Origin: Brevibacterium sp. 239c
GTDB lineage: Bacteria > Actinomycetota > Actinomycetes > Actinomycetales > Brevibacteriaceae
DNA length: 64,000 bases
Assembly: GCF_900169365.1 (NCBI RefSeq)
Contig: NZ_FXZH01000007.1
Span: forward strand, 1-64,000
Direction of reading: 5' to 3'
Below are positions 53,157 through 62,370 of this stretch, in pieces (position 1 is the first letter of the stretch; the number at the start of each line of letters is the position of its first letter). Under the pieces are notes generated by a model, which was not told the origin of the DNA, did no database searches, and worked only from the letters and a program-made list of their open reading frames with translations. The position numbers were made by a program, and so were the translations under genes.

Positions 53157-54521
53157 ATGAGCGTGACTTCATCAGATATGACCCTGGAGCAGCTGCAGGC
53201 CGAGATCGCCGCCGGCCGCGTCGACACTGTGCTCGTCGCCGCCACGGACATGCAGGGTCGCCTTCAGGGGAAGAGAATCACGGGCCGATTCTTCCTCGAC
53301 GAGGTGATGGACAACGGCACCGAAGGCTGCAACTATCTCATGGCTGCCGATGTTGAGATGAACACCATCGACGGGTACGAACTCACCTCTTGGGAACGCG
53401 GCTACGGCGATCTCATGTTCGTCCCCGACTATTCGACTCTGCGTCGCATCCCTTGGCACCCGGCGACGGTGATGGTCCAGTGCGACCTGGCCTTCGTCGA
53501 CGGCTCACCGCTGACCGTCTCCCCACGACAGGTCCTCAAAGCACAATTGGAGCGACTTGAGAATTTGGGCTATTCGCCCATCGGCGCCACCGAACTCGAA
53601 TTCGCCCTTTACAACACCGGCTACCGGGAAGCCATGGCCAACGACTACCGCAACCTCGAAGCCGCCAGCACCTACAATATCGACTACTCCCTTTTCGGCA
53701 CAGGACAGGTCGAAGGCTATCTGCGCCGTCTGCGCAACGAGATGGACGGAGCCGGCCTCTACACCGAAAGCGCCAAGGGCGAATGCAACCTCGGCCAGCT
53801 CGAGGTCGGATTCCGCTATACCGACATGCTCGCCACCTGCGACAATCATGTCGTCTACAAGCTCGGCGCGAAGGAGATCGCAGATCAAGAGGGCAAGTCG
53901 GTGACCTTCATGGCCAAACCCAATGACCGTGAAGGCAGCTCATGCCACATCCATATGAGCCTCAGTGACACCGCGGGCACACCGGTATTCCCCACCGGCC
54001 ACGGCACCGAGATGTCAGAGACGATGAAGCACTTCGTCGCCGGAGTCGTCGCCACCCAGCATGACTTCACCTACCTCTACGCACCGAACATCAACTCCTA
54101 TAAGCGCTTCGCCGAGGGCTCCTTCGCCCCCACCGCCGTCGGCTGGGGATGGGACAACCGAACGTGTGCCGTGCGCATCGTCGGCCACGGTCCGGCACTG
54201 CGCTTCGAGCAGCGCGTGCCCGGCGCAGACGCCAACCCCTACCTTGCGAGTGCAGCACTCATCGCCGCCGGAATCCACGGACTCGAGAACAAACTCGACC
54301 TGCCCGAAGCGCTCGCCGGCAACGCCTACACCCAGGACGTGCCCAACATTCCGCGTCGCCTCCACGACGCCGTCGCGGCCTTCGAATCCTCCGACGTCGC
54401 TCGCCATGCCTTCGGCGACGAGGTCGTGAACCACTACAGCCATGCGGGCCGTGTTGAGATGGCAGCCTTCGACGCTGCAGTCACCGATTGGGAGGTCCGG
54501 CGTGGCTTCGAGCGTCTCTGA
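53157..54521 (+). CDS. Glutamine-synthetase-like gamma-glutamylpolyamine synthetase
   Basis: ATG 53157 follows AGAAGAGGAA; the open extension to 53010 is non-coding by codon use. The 454-residue protein of the GS type-I superfamily has a short N-terminal domain (GRVDTVLVAATDMQGRLQGKR is within it) and the ATP/metal blocks ATELEFALY, GQLEVGFRY, SSCHIHMSL and NRTCAVRIVGHG. It is closest to PuuA/GlnA3-type enzymes rather than true GlnA, and no adenylylation motif is seen. With PuuD-like and aldehyde dehydrogenase genes following, it probably glutamylates putrescine or another polyamine; ethanolamine is an alternative. Confidence 0.85.
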   Translation: MSVTSSDMTLEQLQAEIAAGRVDTVLVAATDMQGRLQGKRITGRFFLDEVMDNGTEGCNYLMAADVEMNTIDGYELTSWERGYGDLMFVPDYSTLRRIPWHPATVMVQCDLAFVDGSPLTVSPRQVLKAQLERLENLGYSPIGATELEFALYNTGYREAMANDYRNLEAASTYNIDYSLFGTGQVEGYLRRLRNEMDGAGLYTESAKGECNLGQLEVGFRYTDMLATCDNHVVYKLGAKEIADQEGKSVTFMAKPNDREGSSCHIHMSLSDTAGTPVFPTGHGTEMSETMKHFVAGVVATQHDFTYLYAPNINSYKRFAEGSFAPTAVGWGWDNRTCAVRIVGHGPALRFEQRVPGADANPYLASAALIAAGIHGLENKLDLPEALAGNAYTQDVPNIPRRLHDAVAAFESSDVARHAFGDEVVNHYSHAGRVEMAAFDAAVTDWEVRRGFERL

Positions 54522-55326
54522 CCCGGTCCTTGATCCTGCGACGCGTCGCCCGCTCATCGGACTGCCCACCTACTACGGGCGCGGACAATTCGGGGTTTGG
54601 GACCGAGACGCGGCCTTCCTGCCCAGCGTCTACGTCACTGCCGCGACTCGGGCCGGTGGCCGCGTCGTGCTCCTGCCTCCGGAAGATCCCTGGAGCCTCG
54701 CCGAGGTGGCCGAGCTCGACGGCATCATCCTCACCGGAGGCGATGATGTCGATCCCGCCCTCTACGAGGCGCAGCGAGACCCCCGCACCCAGGTGGCGAA
54801 CACGCGTCGCGACTCCTTCGAAACCACCCTGTACCGTCACGCCCGCACCGCGAATGTACCGGTCTTCGCGATCTGCCGCGGAGCCCAGATCGTCAACACC
54901 GTTCACGGCGGAACCCTGCACCAGCACCTGCCCGACCTCGACGGCTACGACGCTCACGAGGCACCGAAGAAGGACGAATTCGCCGAGGTGGCAGTGCGAA
55001 CCGCACTAGGTACCGCCGTGTCCGGCCTGATCGGAGACGGGACCACAGTCCGGTGCCATCATCACCAGGCCATCGACCGCCCAGGTGAGGGACTGATCGT
55101 GAGCGCACGCTCCGACGACGGCTGCATCGAAGCCCTGGAGACACCAGACGGTTCGATGCTCGCGGTCCAATGGCATCCGGAGGAGACGCTGGACGATCTG
55201 CGCCTGTTCACCGGCCTCGTCGAAGCCGCGGCCCGACGCGCGAGCACAGCACCACCGAACACCACGCCAGCTACGACGCCCACGACGCCCACGACACCCC
55301 AGACGAATGCGGAGGCTCAGCGATGA
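54502..55326 (+). CDS. Class I glutamine amidotransferase, PuuD-like gamma-glutamyl hydrolase
   Basis: GTG 54502 with GGGAGG 6 bp upstream is the start, overlapping the synthetase end by 20 bp. The 274-residue peptidase C26 protein has RPLIGLPTYYGRG at the N-terminus, ILTGGDDVDPALY (about residue 78), the nucleophile Cys in FAICRGAQ (about 120) and the His/Glu pair in QWHPEE (about 225). It would release GABA from gamma-glutamyl-GABA, the last Puu step. A Thr/Pro repeat tail follows. Its stop overlaps the next ATG (ATGA). Confidence 0.87.
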   Translation: MASSVSDPVLDPATRRPLIGLPTYYGRGQFGVWDRDAAFLPSVYVTAATRAGGRVVLLPPEDPWSLAEVAELDGIILTGGDDVDPALYEAQRDPRTQVANTRRDSFETTLYRHARTANVPVFAICRGAQIVNTVHGGTLHQHLPDLDGYDAHEAPKKDEFAEVAVRTALGTAVSGLIGDGTTVRCHHHQAIDRPGEGLIVSARSDDGCIEALETPDGSMLAVQWHPEETLDDLRLFTGLVEAAARRASTAPPNTTPATTPTTPTTPQTNAEAQR

Positions 55327-56675
55327 CCGAAGTGATCAACCCCGCGACAGAGGCACTCATCACCTCGGTCGACGCTCACAGCGCCGAGGCGACGAAGGAT
55401 GCGATCGGCCGGTCCGCCGACGCTTTCACACGGTGGCGGGCCACAGCACCGGCCGAACGGGCCGAGTTGCTGCGTGCCTTCGCTCGCGCCGTCGACGCCG
55501 ACATCGACAATTTGGCCGCGCTTGAGGTTGCAGAGGCCGGGCACACGATCGGCAACGCCCGGGGCGAGGCCGGAAACGTCCGCGACGTCCTCAACTACTT
55601 CGCCGGCGGAGTCGAGCGCCACCTCGGCGACCAGATTCCCGTGGCAGGGGGAGTCAACATCACGTTCAACGAACCACTCGGTGTCGTCGGCATCATCGTG
55701 CCGTGGAATTTCCCGATGCCCATCGCCGGATGGGGTTTCGTGCCCGCGCTCGCCGCGGGAAACACTGTGGTCCTCAAACCTGCCGAGCTGACCCCGCTGA
55801 CGGCGATCCGCCTCGGCGAACTGGCCCAGCAGGCAGGGATTCCCGCCGATGTCTTCCAAGTCATCCCCGGCAAAGGTTCCATTGTCGGTCAGACCTTCAC
55901 GGATGATCCGAGGGTCGCGAAGATCGTGTTCACCGGATCGACCGCGGTGGGTGAGAAGATCATGGTCGACGCAGCGAAGACGATGAAACGCACAACGCTG
56001 GAACTCGGCGGCAAATCCGCGAACATCGTATTCGACGACGCCGACCTCGAACTCGCAGCGGCCACCGCACCCTACGGGGTCTTCGACAATGCCGGCCAGG
56101 ACTGCTGCGCCCGCTCGCGCATCCTCGTCCACGACTCCGTCTTCGACCGTTTCATGGAACTCCTCGAACCCGCGGTCTCCGGAGTCGTCGTCACCGATCC
56201 CAGCCTCGAGGAGGCAGAGATGGGCCCGCTCATCTCGAAGAGCCACCACGAGAGCGTGGCCGGATTCCTCGACGGCGTCGACATCGCGTTCACCGGCAGC
56301 GCCCCGACCGGTGCCGGCTACTGGATGGCGCCGACGGTCGTGCTCCCGAAAACATCGCGTGATCGCATCGTCACCGAAGAGGTGTTCGGGCCCGTTGTGA
56401 GTGTGCAGCGCTTCAGTGACGAAGCCGAGGCGATCAGCATGGCCAACGATTCGCCTTATGGCCTCTCTGGCTCGATCTGGACCCGTGATGTGGGCCGCGG
56501 ACTGCGGGTCGCCCGCGGTGTCGACTCGGGGGCGCTGTCGCTGAACTCCCATTCCGCGGTGCGCTATTCGACCCCGTTCGGCGGGTTCAAACGCTCCGGC
56601 ATCGGCCGCGAACTCGGCCCCCACGCGATGGACTCATTCACCGAGACGAAGAACCTCTTCATCGCCACGGACTGA
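55323..56675 (+). CDS. Aldehyde dehydrogenase (PuuC-like) of the polyamine locus
   Basis: ATG 55323 is fixed by the ATGA overlap, with GGAGG upstream, giving 450 residues, somewhat short for the superfamily. The catalytic Glu is in LELGGKSAN (about residue 227) and the Cys in NAGQDCCARSR (about 260). FGGFKRSGIGRELG closes the C-terminus. The shorter N-terminus lacks the usual ~25 residues of a tetramerisation strand. By context it oxidises gamma-glutamyl-aminobutyraldehyde. Confidence 0.85.
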   Translation: MTEVINPATEALITSVDAHSAEATKDAIGRSADAFTRWRATAPAERAELLRAFARAVDADIDNLAALEVAEAGHTIGNARGEAGNVRDVLNYFAGGVERHLGDQIPVAGGVNITFNEPLGVVGIIVPWNFPMPIAGWGFVPALAAGNTVVLKPAELTPLTAIRLGELAQQAGIPADVFQVIPGKGSIVGQTFTDDPRVAKIVFTGSTAVGEKIMVDAAKTMKRTTLELGGKSANIVFDDADLELAAATAPYGVFDNAGQDCCARSRILVHDSVFDRFMELLEPAVSGVVVTDPSLEEAEMGPLISKSHHESVAGFLDGVDIAFTGSAPTGAGYWMAPTVVLPKTSRDRIVTEEVFGPVVSVQRFSDEAEAISMANDSPYGLSGSIWTRDVGRGLRVARGVDSGALSLNSHSAVRYSTPFGGFKRSGIGRELGPHAMDSFTETKNLFIATD

Positions 56676-56726
56676 GCAGACTCACCCTCCCCACGAGCAC
56701 CACCACCAACGGGCAAAGGACACACC

Positions 56727-57518
56727 ATGAACGAGACAGCAGAGCAGATCATCTGCCGCCGCCTCCCGGGGCGCACCGCAGTCGTCACCGGAGGGGGCAG
56801 CGGCATCGGGCTGGCCACCGCAAAACGTCTCGCCTCCGAAGGGGCGAACGTCGTCATCGCCGACACCAACACAGACTCAGGAACGGCCGCCGCCGAGGCG
56901 GTCGGGGGCCTCTTCTTGTCCACCGACGTCACCGATCCGGACCAGGTGGGCAAGCTGTTCCAGACTACCTTCGACACCTACGGCAGCGTGGATGTCGCTT
57001 TCAACAATGCGGGAGTCTCCCCACCGGCCGACGCCTCGATCACGGAGACCGGTCTCGATGTGTGGCGCAAGGTCCAAGACATCAACCTGACTTCGGTGTA
57101 CCTGTGCTCGAAGGCGGCGTTGAAGCACATGCGCAAGCAGGGGAGCGGCTCGATCATCAACACGGCCTCATTCGTGGCGCTGATGGGATCGGCGACCTCC
57201 CAGATCTCCTACACCGCGTCGAAGGGCGGGGTGCTGGCCATGTCACGAGAACTCGGCGTGGAGTTCGCACAGGAAGGCATCCGCGTCAACGCCCTGTGCC
57301 CTGGACCGGTCAACACCGAGCTGCTGCGCGAACTCTTCGCCAAGGACCCGGAGATGGCAGCCAGGCGTCTGGTGCACGTGCCGATGGGACGCTTCGCCGA
57401 GGCCGACGAGATGGCCGCGGCTGTGGCGTTCCTGGCCAGTGACGATGCTTCCTTCGTCACAGCACAGTCGTTCACCGTCGACGGGGGACTGTCCAACGCC
57501 TACACGACCCCGCTGTGA
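56727..57518 (+). CDS. SDR-family oxidoreductase
   Basis: The 263-residue classical short-chain dehydrogenase has the cofactor motif TGGGSGIG (about residue 20), NNAG (about 91), catalytic Ser in the TASFVAL region, YTASKGG (Tyr-xxx-Lys, about 155) and the C-terminal SFTVDGGLSNAY. It would interconvert an alcohol and a ketone or aldehyde with NAD(P). Its place in a polyamine operon is not explained by the Puu route. The stop overlaps the next GTG (GTGA). Confidence 0.85.
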   Translation: MNETAEQIICRRLPGRTAVVTGGGSGIGLATAKRLASEGANVVIADTNTDSGTAAAEAVGGLFLSTDVTDPDQVGKLFQTTFDTYGSVDVAFNNAGVSPPADASITETGLDVWRKVQDINLTSVYLCSKAALKHMRKQGSGSIINTASFVALMGSATSQISYTASKGGVLAMSRELGVEFAQEGIRVNALCPGPVNTELLRELFAKDPEMAARRLVHVPMGRFAEADEMAAAVAFLASDDASFVTAQSFTVDGGLSNAYTTPL

Positions 57519-58297
57519 GTGACGATGGTTTGATGGCGAGTACCCCAGCTGCGGGCAGGCAGACCGGCAGCCAGGTGACGGCGTTGCGGGCGATCGCCCC
57601 TGCTCGCTCGGGCAACATCTTCGAGGAGACGATCGAGTGTCTGCTCCAGATCATCCGCCTCGGGATCATTCCGCCTGGTCAGCGCTTCCCGCCCGAACGT
57701 GAACTTGCGGAGCAGCTGAGGGTCTCCCGGGCGACCTTGAGGGAGGCGATCTCGGAACTGCAGACCGCCGGCTGGGTCAACGTCCGCCGAGGCCGTGGTG
57801 GCGGAACCTTCGTCTCCCGCACTCCTGCAGGGGGCTGGGCTCACAGCCCGGCTCATGGCGATGACGCAGGGTTCTCTGCGGTCGAGGTCGAAGATACACT
57901 GGCCTGGCGCCGAGTCATCGAAATGGGAGTCGCCGAGGTGGCTGCCGGGCAGGATCTCACCGCGCGCCAACGAGGTCAGCTGGCGGAGGCCATGGATACG
58001 AGTCGGCAGTCGAACCTGGCCGAGTACCGGCGCTTGGACTCCCAGCTGCACCTGACCTGGGCGCAGGTGACAGGGTCTCCGAGCCTGGTGCGCTCGATGG
58101 TCGAAAGCCGAACCCGGGCGAACAAACTGCTCGAACGGATCCCCATGATCGAACCCAACCTGGCTCATTCGCACGAACAGCACCAGCGGATCCACAATGC
58201 GATCCTCGCCGGAGACGCCGCCGCGGCCCGCACAGCCATGGCCGAGCATCTTGACGGCACGGCCGCATTGCTGCGCGGCTTCCTCGCCGAGCCCTGA
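57515..58297 (+). CDS. FadR-type GntR transcriptional regulator
   Basis: From GTG 57515 the protein is 260 residues; ATG 57533 is an alternative start. A GntR winged HTH (FPPERELAEQLRVSRATLREA, split around residues 54-74) is joined to an FCD ligand-binding domain (about 125-255), whose helical pattern ends HEQHQRIHNAILAGDAAAARTAMAEH. It is translationally coupled to the SDR gene. It probably controls the locus that starts at 53157, with a polyamine-derived acid as ligand (inference). Confidence 0.87.
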   Translation: MSDDGLMASTPAAGRQTGSQVTALRAIAPARSGNIFEETIECLLQIIRLGIIPPGQRFPPERELAEQLRVSRATLREAISELQTAGWVNVRRGRGGGTFVSRTPAGGWAHSPAHGDDAGFSAVEVEDTLAWRRVIEMGVAEVAAGQDLTARQRGQLAEAMDTSRQSNLAEYRRLDSQLHLTWAQVTGSPSLVRSMVESRTRANKLLERIPMIEPNLAHSHEQHQRIHNAILAGDAAAARTAMAEHLDGTAALLRGFLAEP

Positions 58298-58322
58298 TCA
58301 CGGGTGGACTCGAGCCGACCCC

Positions 58323-60269
58323 TCAGCGCCTCTCGGCCGCCTCCTGCTGGGCACGTTGGGCGATGCGACCTCCGGCGAGGACCATGTCGACCTGCCGAGG
58401 CGAGAGTGTATGGCGGAACTCGAACTGTCGTCCGCCTACCTCGGCGCTCACGGTCTTGCCGGCGGCCAACTCATCGCGCAGACCGCGGAACTCGAGGACA
58501 TCCCCTTGGGACAGGTTCTCGTAGTCGTTCTCATCGGAGAATTCGAGTGCGAGAACCCCGAAGTTCGCGAGGTTCTGCCAGTGGATGCGGGCCAGCGATT
58601 TCGCGACGACGACTCGCAGGCCCAGGTAGCGGGGAGCGATCACGGCATGCTCACGGGATGAGCCCTGACCGTAGTTCTCCCCACCGATGATGGCATGCCC
58701 GCCTTCGTGCTCGGCCGCACGAGTGGCGTAGGTGTCATCGACCTGGATGTAGACGAACTCGGAGATTTTGGGAATGTTGCTGCGATAGGGCAGAACCCGG
58801 GAACCGGCGGGCATGATCTCGTCAGTGGAGACGTTGTCACCGACCTTGAGCATGATCTCGAGATCGATGTCCCCGGGCAGCGGTTCGAAGTCAGGCAGTG
58901 AGGAGATGTTCGATCCTTTGACCAGCTCGACCTGCCGCGCCTCTTCGAGCGGAAGCGGGGGGACCAGCATCGACCGATTGGCGGAGAACTTCTCCGGGAG
59001 TCTGACCTGGGGGTAATCGATGCCGAGCTCGCGTGGGTCAGTGATCCTGCCCGTCAGCGCGGCGGCCACGGCAGTCTCCGGCGAACACAGCCACACGGCG
59101 TCCTCGTCGGTGCCCGAGCGGCCGGGGAAGTTCCGCGGCATTGTGCGCAGGCTGTTGCGCCCCACGGCCGGGGCCTGTCCCATGCCGATGCACCCCATGC
59201 AACCGGATTGGTGGATGCGAGCACCCGACCCGACCAGCGAGGTCAACCATCCGCCAGCGATGAGGTCGGCGAGGATCTCCCGCGATGTCGGGTTGACGTC
59301 GAGTGAGATCTGCTCGTGGATGTGGCGGCCCTCGAGTGTCTCGGCGACGACCGCGAAATCCCGCAGCCCCGGGTTCGCCGAAGAGCCGATGACGACCTGG
59401 AAGACGTCCTCACCAGCGGCTTCGCGTACGGGGCGGACATTGCCCGGTGACGAAGGAGCAGCGATGAGCGGTTCGAGCTGTGAGAGGTCGATGGAATCGT
59501 GGAGATCGTACTGCGCGCCCTCATCGGCTTCGATCCGGGTGAAGTCCTCTCCCCGGTCGCTGGCTTCGAGGAAGTCTCGGACCGCGTCGTCGGCAGGGAA
59601 GACCGTGGCCGTGGCACCGAGTTCGGCACCCATATTCGCAATCACGTGGCGGTCCATCGCGGTCAGGTCCTTGAGTCCCTCACCGTGGTACTCGATGATC
59701 TTGCCGACTCCGCCTTTGACGCCGTGACGGCGCAGCATCTCGAGGATGACGTCCTTGGCCGAGACCCACGGGGGCAGTGTGCCGGTGAGTTCGACGCCCA
59801 TGATCTGGGGTGCGCTGATGTAAAGCGGTTCACCCACCATGGAGATTGCGATCTCGAGACCGCCGACGCCGATGGCCAACATTCCCAAGGCCCCGGCCGC
59901 GCAGGTGTGAGAGTCGGAGCCGATGAGAGTGGCACCGGGCGTGCCGAACCGCGATTGGTGGACCGGGTGGGAGACGCCGTTGCCAGCGGGGGAGAACCAC
60001 AGGCCGAATCGCTGCGCGGCAGAACGCAGGAATATATGGTCCTCTGGATTCTTCTCATCGGTCTGCAGAAGGTTGTGGTCGACGTACTGGACAGATGTCT
60101 CCGTGCGGATCCGGTCGATGCCCAGCGCTTCGAGCTCGAGCATGACCAGCGTTCCCGTCGCGTCCTGAGTCAGCGTCTGATCGATGCGGACTCCGATCTC
60201 GTTACCGGGCTCAAGCGTCCCGGATTCCAGATGTGAGCCGATGAGTTTCTGAGCGACATTCTCAGCCAT
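58323..60269 (-). CDS. Aconitate hydratase, short LeuC/LeuD-like form
   Basis: AAGGAGG precedes ATG 60269; the open extension to 60332 is not coding. At 648 residues it is shorter than AcnA/IRP proteins (~890). Fe-S cysteines are in GSDSHTCAAGALG (about residue 108) and SGCMGCIGMG (about 355). The C-terminal swivel domain has GGENYGQGSSREHA (about 540), with VLPYRSNIPKISEF before it. It interconverts citrate and isocitrate; homoaconitase or another hydro-lyase is possible. It is divergent from the broken glycosylase gene. Confidence 0.85.
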   Translation of the reverse strand: MAENVAQKLIGSHLESGTLEPGNEIGVRIDQTLTQDATGTLVMLELEALGIDRIRTETSVQYVDHNLLQTDEKNPEDHIFLRSAAQRFGLWFSPAGNGVSHPVHQSRFGTPGATLIGSDSHTCAAGALGMLAIGVGGLEIAISMVGEPLYISAPQIMGVELTGTLPPWVSAKDVILEMLRRHGVKGGVGKIIEYHGEGLKDLTAMDRHVIANMGAELGATATVFPADDAVRDFLEASDRGEDFTRIEADEGAQYDLHDSIDLSQLEPLIAAPSSPGNVRPVREAAGEDVFQVVIGSSANPGLRDFAVVAETLEGRHIHEQISLDVNPTSREILADLIAGGWLTSLVGSGARIHQSGCMGCIGMGQAPAVGRNSLRTMPRNFPGRSGTDEDAVWLCSPETAVAAALTGRITDPRELGIDYPQVRLPEKFSANRSMLVPPLPLEEARQVELVKGSNISSLPDFEPLPGDIDLEIMLKVGDNVSTDEIMPAGSRVLPYRSNIPKISEFVYIQVDDTYATRAAEHEGGHAIIGGENYGQGSSREHAVIAPRYLGLRVVVAKSLARIHWQNLANFGVLALEFSDENDYENLSQGDVLEFRGLRDELAAGKTVSAEVGGRQFEFRHTLSPRQVDMVLAGGRIAQRAQQEAAERR

Positions 60270-60414
60270 CGTCACCCTCCTTATGAAGTGGTCGAATTGC
60301 TGGTGCAGCACGCTCTCACGTGGTCTGTCCACGTTAGCCCTCGTTCAGGGAACTCACAAGGGCGGTATCCACGGCGGCAGTGCCACTGTGTGTGCAAGGG
60401 CGCATACTGGTTCC

Positions 60415-61286
60415 ATGCCGGAATTGCCCGAAGTCGATGCACTCGTGAATTTCCTGCGCTCGCACATCGTCGGGGATTTCATCTCCCGGACCGATATCGG
60501 CGAGCTGAGCATCCTCAAGACGGCGGATCCGCCGCTGGCGGCGATCAGCGGGCTCGAGATCAGTGGGGCCTCCCGGGTGGGCAAGGCCCTCGTCATCGAG
60601 CTCGACGGGCTCGAACTGGTCTGCCGGTTCGCCCGTGCCGGCTGGTTGGTCTGGCACGATCAGGTGCCCAGCGGTCCGGTGAGGATGGGCAAGGGGCCCT
60701 TGGCTCTGCGCATCCACTTGGCCTCCGGTGCCGGATTCGACACTTGGCCTCCGGTGCCGGATTCGACATCAGCGAAGCGGGAACGAAGAAGAACGCCGCG
60801 GTCTCCCTCGTGACCGACCGCGCCGAGGTGTCCGCCATCGCCAACGCCGGACCCGATGCCCTGTCCATCGGAGTCGAAGAGTTCACTGCGGCGCTGGCCG
60901 GTTCGACGGCACGGATCAAGACCGTGCTCGGAGATCAGAACCTCATCGCCGGCATCGGCAACGCCTACTCCGACGAGATCCTCCACACCGCACAACTCTC
61001 CCCATTCGCCCCAGCCAATCGGGTCGATGCCCCGGCACTCCTGGAGACGATTCGCGAAGTGCTTGGCCAGGCCCGCGAGGCCCTCTTCGATCTGCCACCG
61101 GCGAAGGTCAAGGCGGCGAAGAAACGTACGTTCTGCGTCCATGGCCGCGCCGGTCAGACCTGTCCGGTGTGCGGGTCGACCATCGCCGAGGTCTCCTATG
61201 CCGATAAGTCGCTGCAGTACTGCCCCGGCTGCCAGACCGGAGGCAAGAAGCTCAGCGACCGCAGAATGGACCGACTCCTCAAATAG
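60415..61286 (+). pseudogene. Fpg/Nei-family DNA glycosylase broken by a 26-bp duplication
   Basis: ATG 60415 begins MPELPEVDALVNFLRSHIVG, with the catalytic Pro2 and Glu3 of the family. The frame is intact to about 60740. A second exact copy of 26 bp (60741-60766) then shifts the frame, and the original frame ends at a stop near 60813. The remaining two thirds are intact in another frame: the helix-two-turn-helix (QNLIAGIGNAYSDEILH) and the zinc finger (TCPVCG...YCPGCQTGGKK). Removing one copy rejoins a 281-residue protein. As written, the product would lack DNA-binding parts. Confidence 0.9.
60715..60766 (+). repeat. Perfect 26-bp tandem duplication in the glycosylase gene
   Basis: Positions 60715-60740 and 60741-60766 are identical. 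The unit starts CACTTGGCCTCCGG and ends GCCGGATTCGA. It is not a multiple of 3, so it shifts the reading frame. Confidence 0.97.
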
Positions 61287-61419
61287 CGAAGGACCTCCAT
61301 CGCCGAGGTGGCCCGGCCAGCGGAATTTTCACCGCCGGGACTGTCGTTATGCCAGGTGAAAGACCACGCGCGAACCACGCGTGAACCGACCACGAACCTC
61401 GAGTCGACACAGGAGCATC

Positions 61420-62370
61420 ATGACGCAGCAGGTAGCGATTCCCGGCACAGACCTTTCCATCTTCCCCATCAACCTGGGCACGAACACCTTCGGCTGGACC
61501 GCTGACGAGGCCGGATCCCACGCCGTCCTCGACGCGTTCGTCGCCGCTGGAGGCAACTTCCTCGACACCGCAGAGTCCTACCCGGCGTGGGTTCCCGGCA
61601 ACACCGGCCGCGAATCCGAGACCATCATCGGCACCTGGCTCGCCGCCCGCTGCAACCGCGATACGGTCGTCATCGCCACCAAGGTCGGAGACCACCCGGA
61701 TCACAAGACGCAGAATCCCGATTACATCCGCACCGCCATCGACGCATCCCTTCAGCGCCTGCAGACCGATCATGTCGACCTCTACTACGCGCACCGAGAT
61801 GATGAGGTGACCCCCATCGCCGAGGTGGCCCGGGTCTTCGATGAGATCGTGCGTGCCGGTAAGGCCAAGCACATCGCCGTGTCCAACTACTCCCCAGACC
61901 GCCTCGCCGAATGGTTGGCCGTGGCCGAGGCGGAGAACCTGGCCAAGCCGGTGGCGATCCAGCCCCAGTACAGCCTGGTCTTCCGGAAGGAATACGAAAC
62001 GCAGCTGGCGCCACTGGCACGCGAGCACAACCTCGGCGTCTTCAGCTACTTCAGTCTCGCCGCCGGATTCCTGACCGGAAAATACCGCACCGAAGAAGAC
62101 CTCGAGGGAGCCAGCCGCGGTGGCATGGTGCAGGGCTACTTCAGCACTGAGGGGCTCAAGGTCGTCGAAGAGCTGGTCGCTGTGGCCAAAGCCCACGACG
62201 TGGCACCGGCAACCATTGCGCTCGCCTGGCTGCTGGCCAAAGGTGCAAGCGCCCCGATCGTCTCGGCGCGCACACCCGAGCAGCTCGATGCACTGATGGC
62301 CGCTCCGGAGATCACGCTCACAGATGACGAGGTCACCCGTCTCGATCGAGCCTCGTCGCCTTTCGCCTGA
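61420..62370 (+). CDS. Aldo/keto reductase
   Basis: AGGAG precedes ATG 61420, giving 316 residues. The fold's catalytic tetrad is visible: Asp and Tyr in FLDTAESYPAW (about residues 48-56), Lys in VIATKVGDHPD (about 88) and His in DLYYAHRDD (about 120). The C-terminal SARTPEQLDALM is the NADPH loop. It resembles YdhF/YajO-type reductases of unknown natural substrate. Its end overlaps the convergent MFS gene by 38 bp. Confidence 0.88.
   Translation: MTQQVAIPGTDLSIFPINLGTNTFGWTADEAGSHAVLDAFVAAGGNFLDTAESYPAWVPGNTGRESETIIGTWLAARCNRDTVVIATKVGDHPDHKTQNPDYIRTAIDASLQRLQTDHVDLYYAHRDDEVTPIAEVARVFDEIVRAGKAKHIAVSNYSPDRLAEWLAVAEAENLAKPVAIQPQYSLVFRKEYETQLAPLAREHNLGVFSYFSLAAGFLTGKYRTEEDLEGASRGGMVQGYFSTEGLKVVEELVAVAKAHDVAPATIALAWLLAKGASAPIVSARTPEQLDALMAAPEITLTDDEVTRLDRASSPFA

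Noticed and set aside
60741-60766. Programmed frameshift in the glycosylase gene
   Set aside because: There is no slippery heptamer; the exact 26-bp duplication fully explains the shift.
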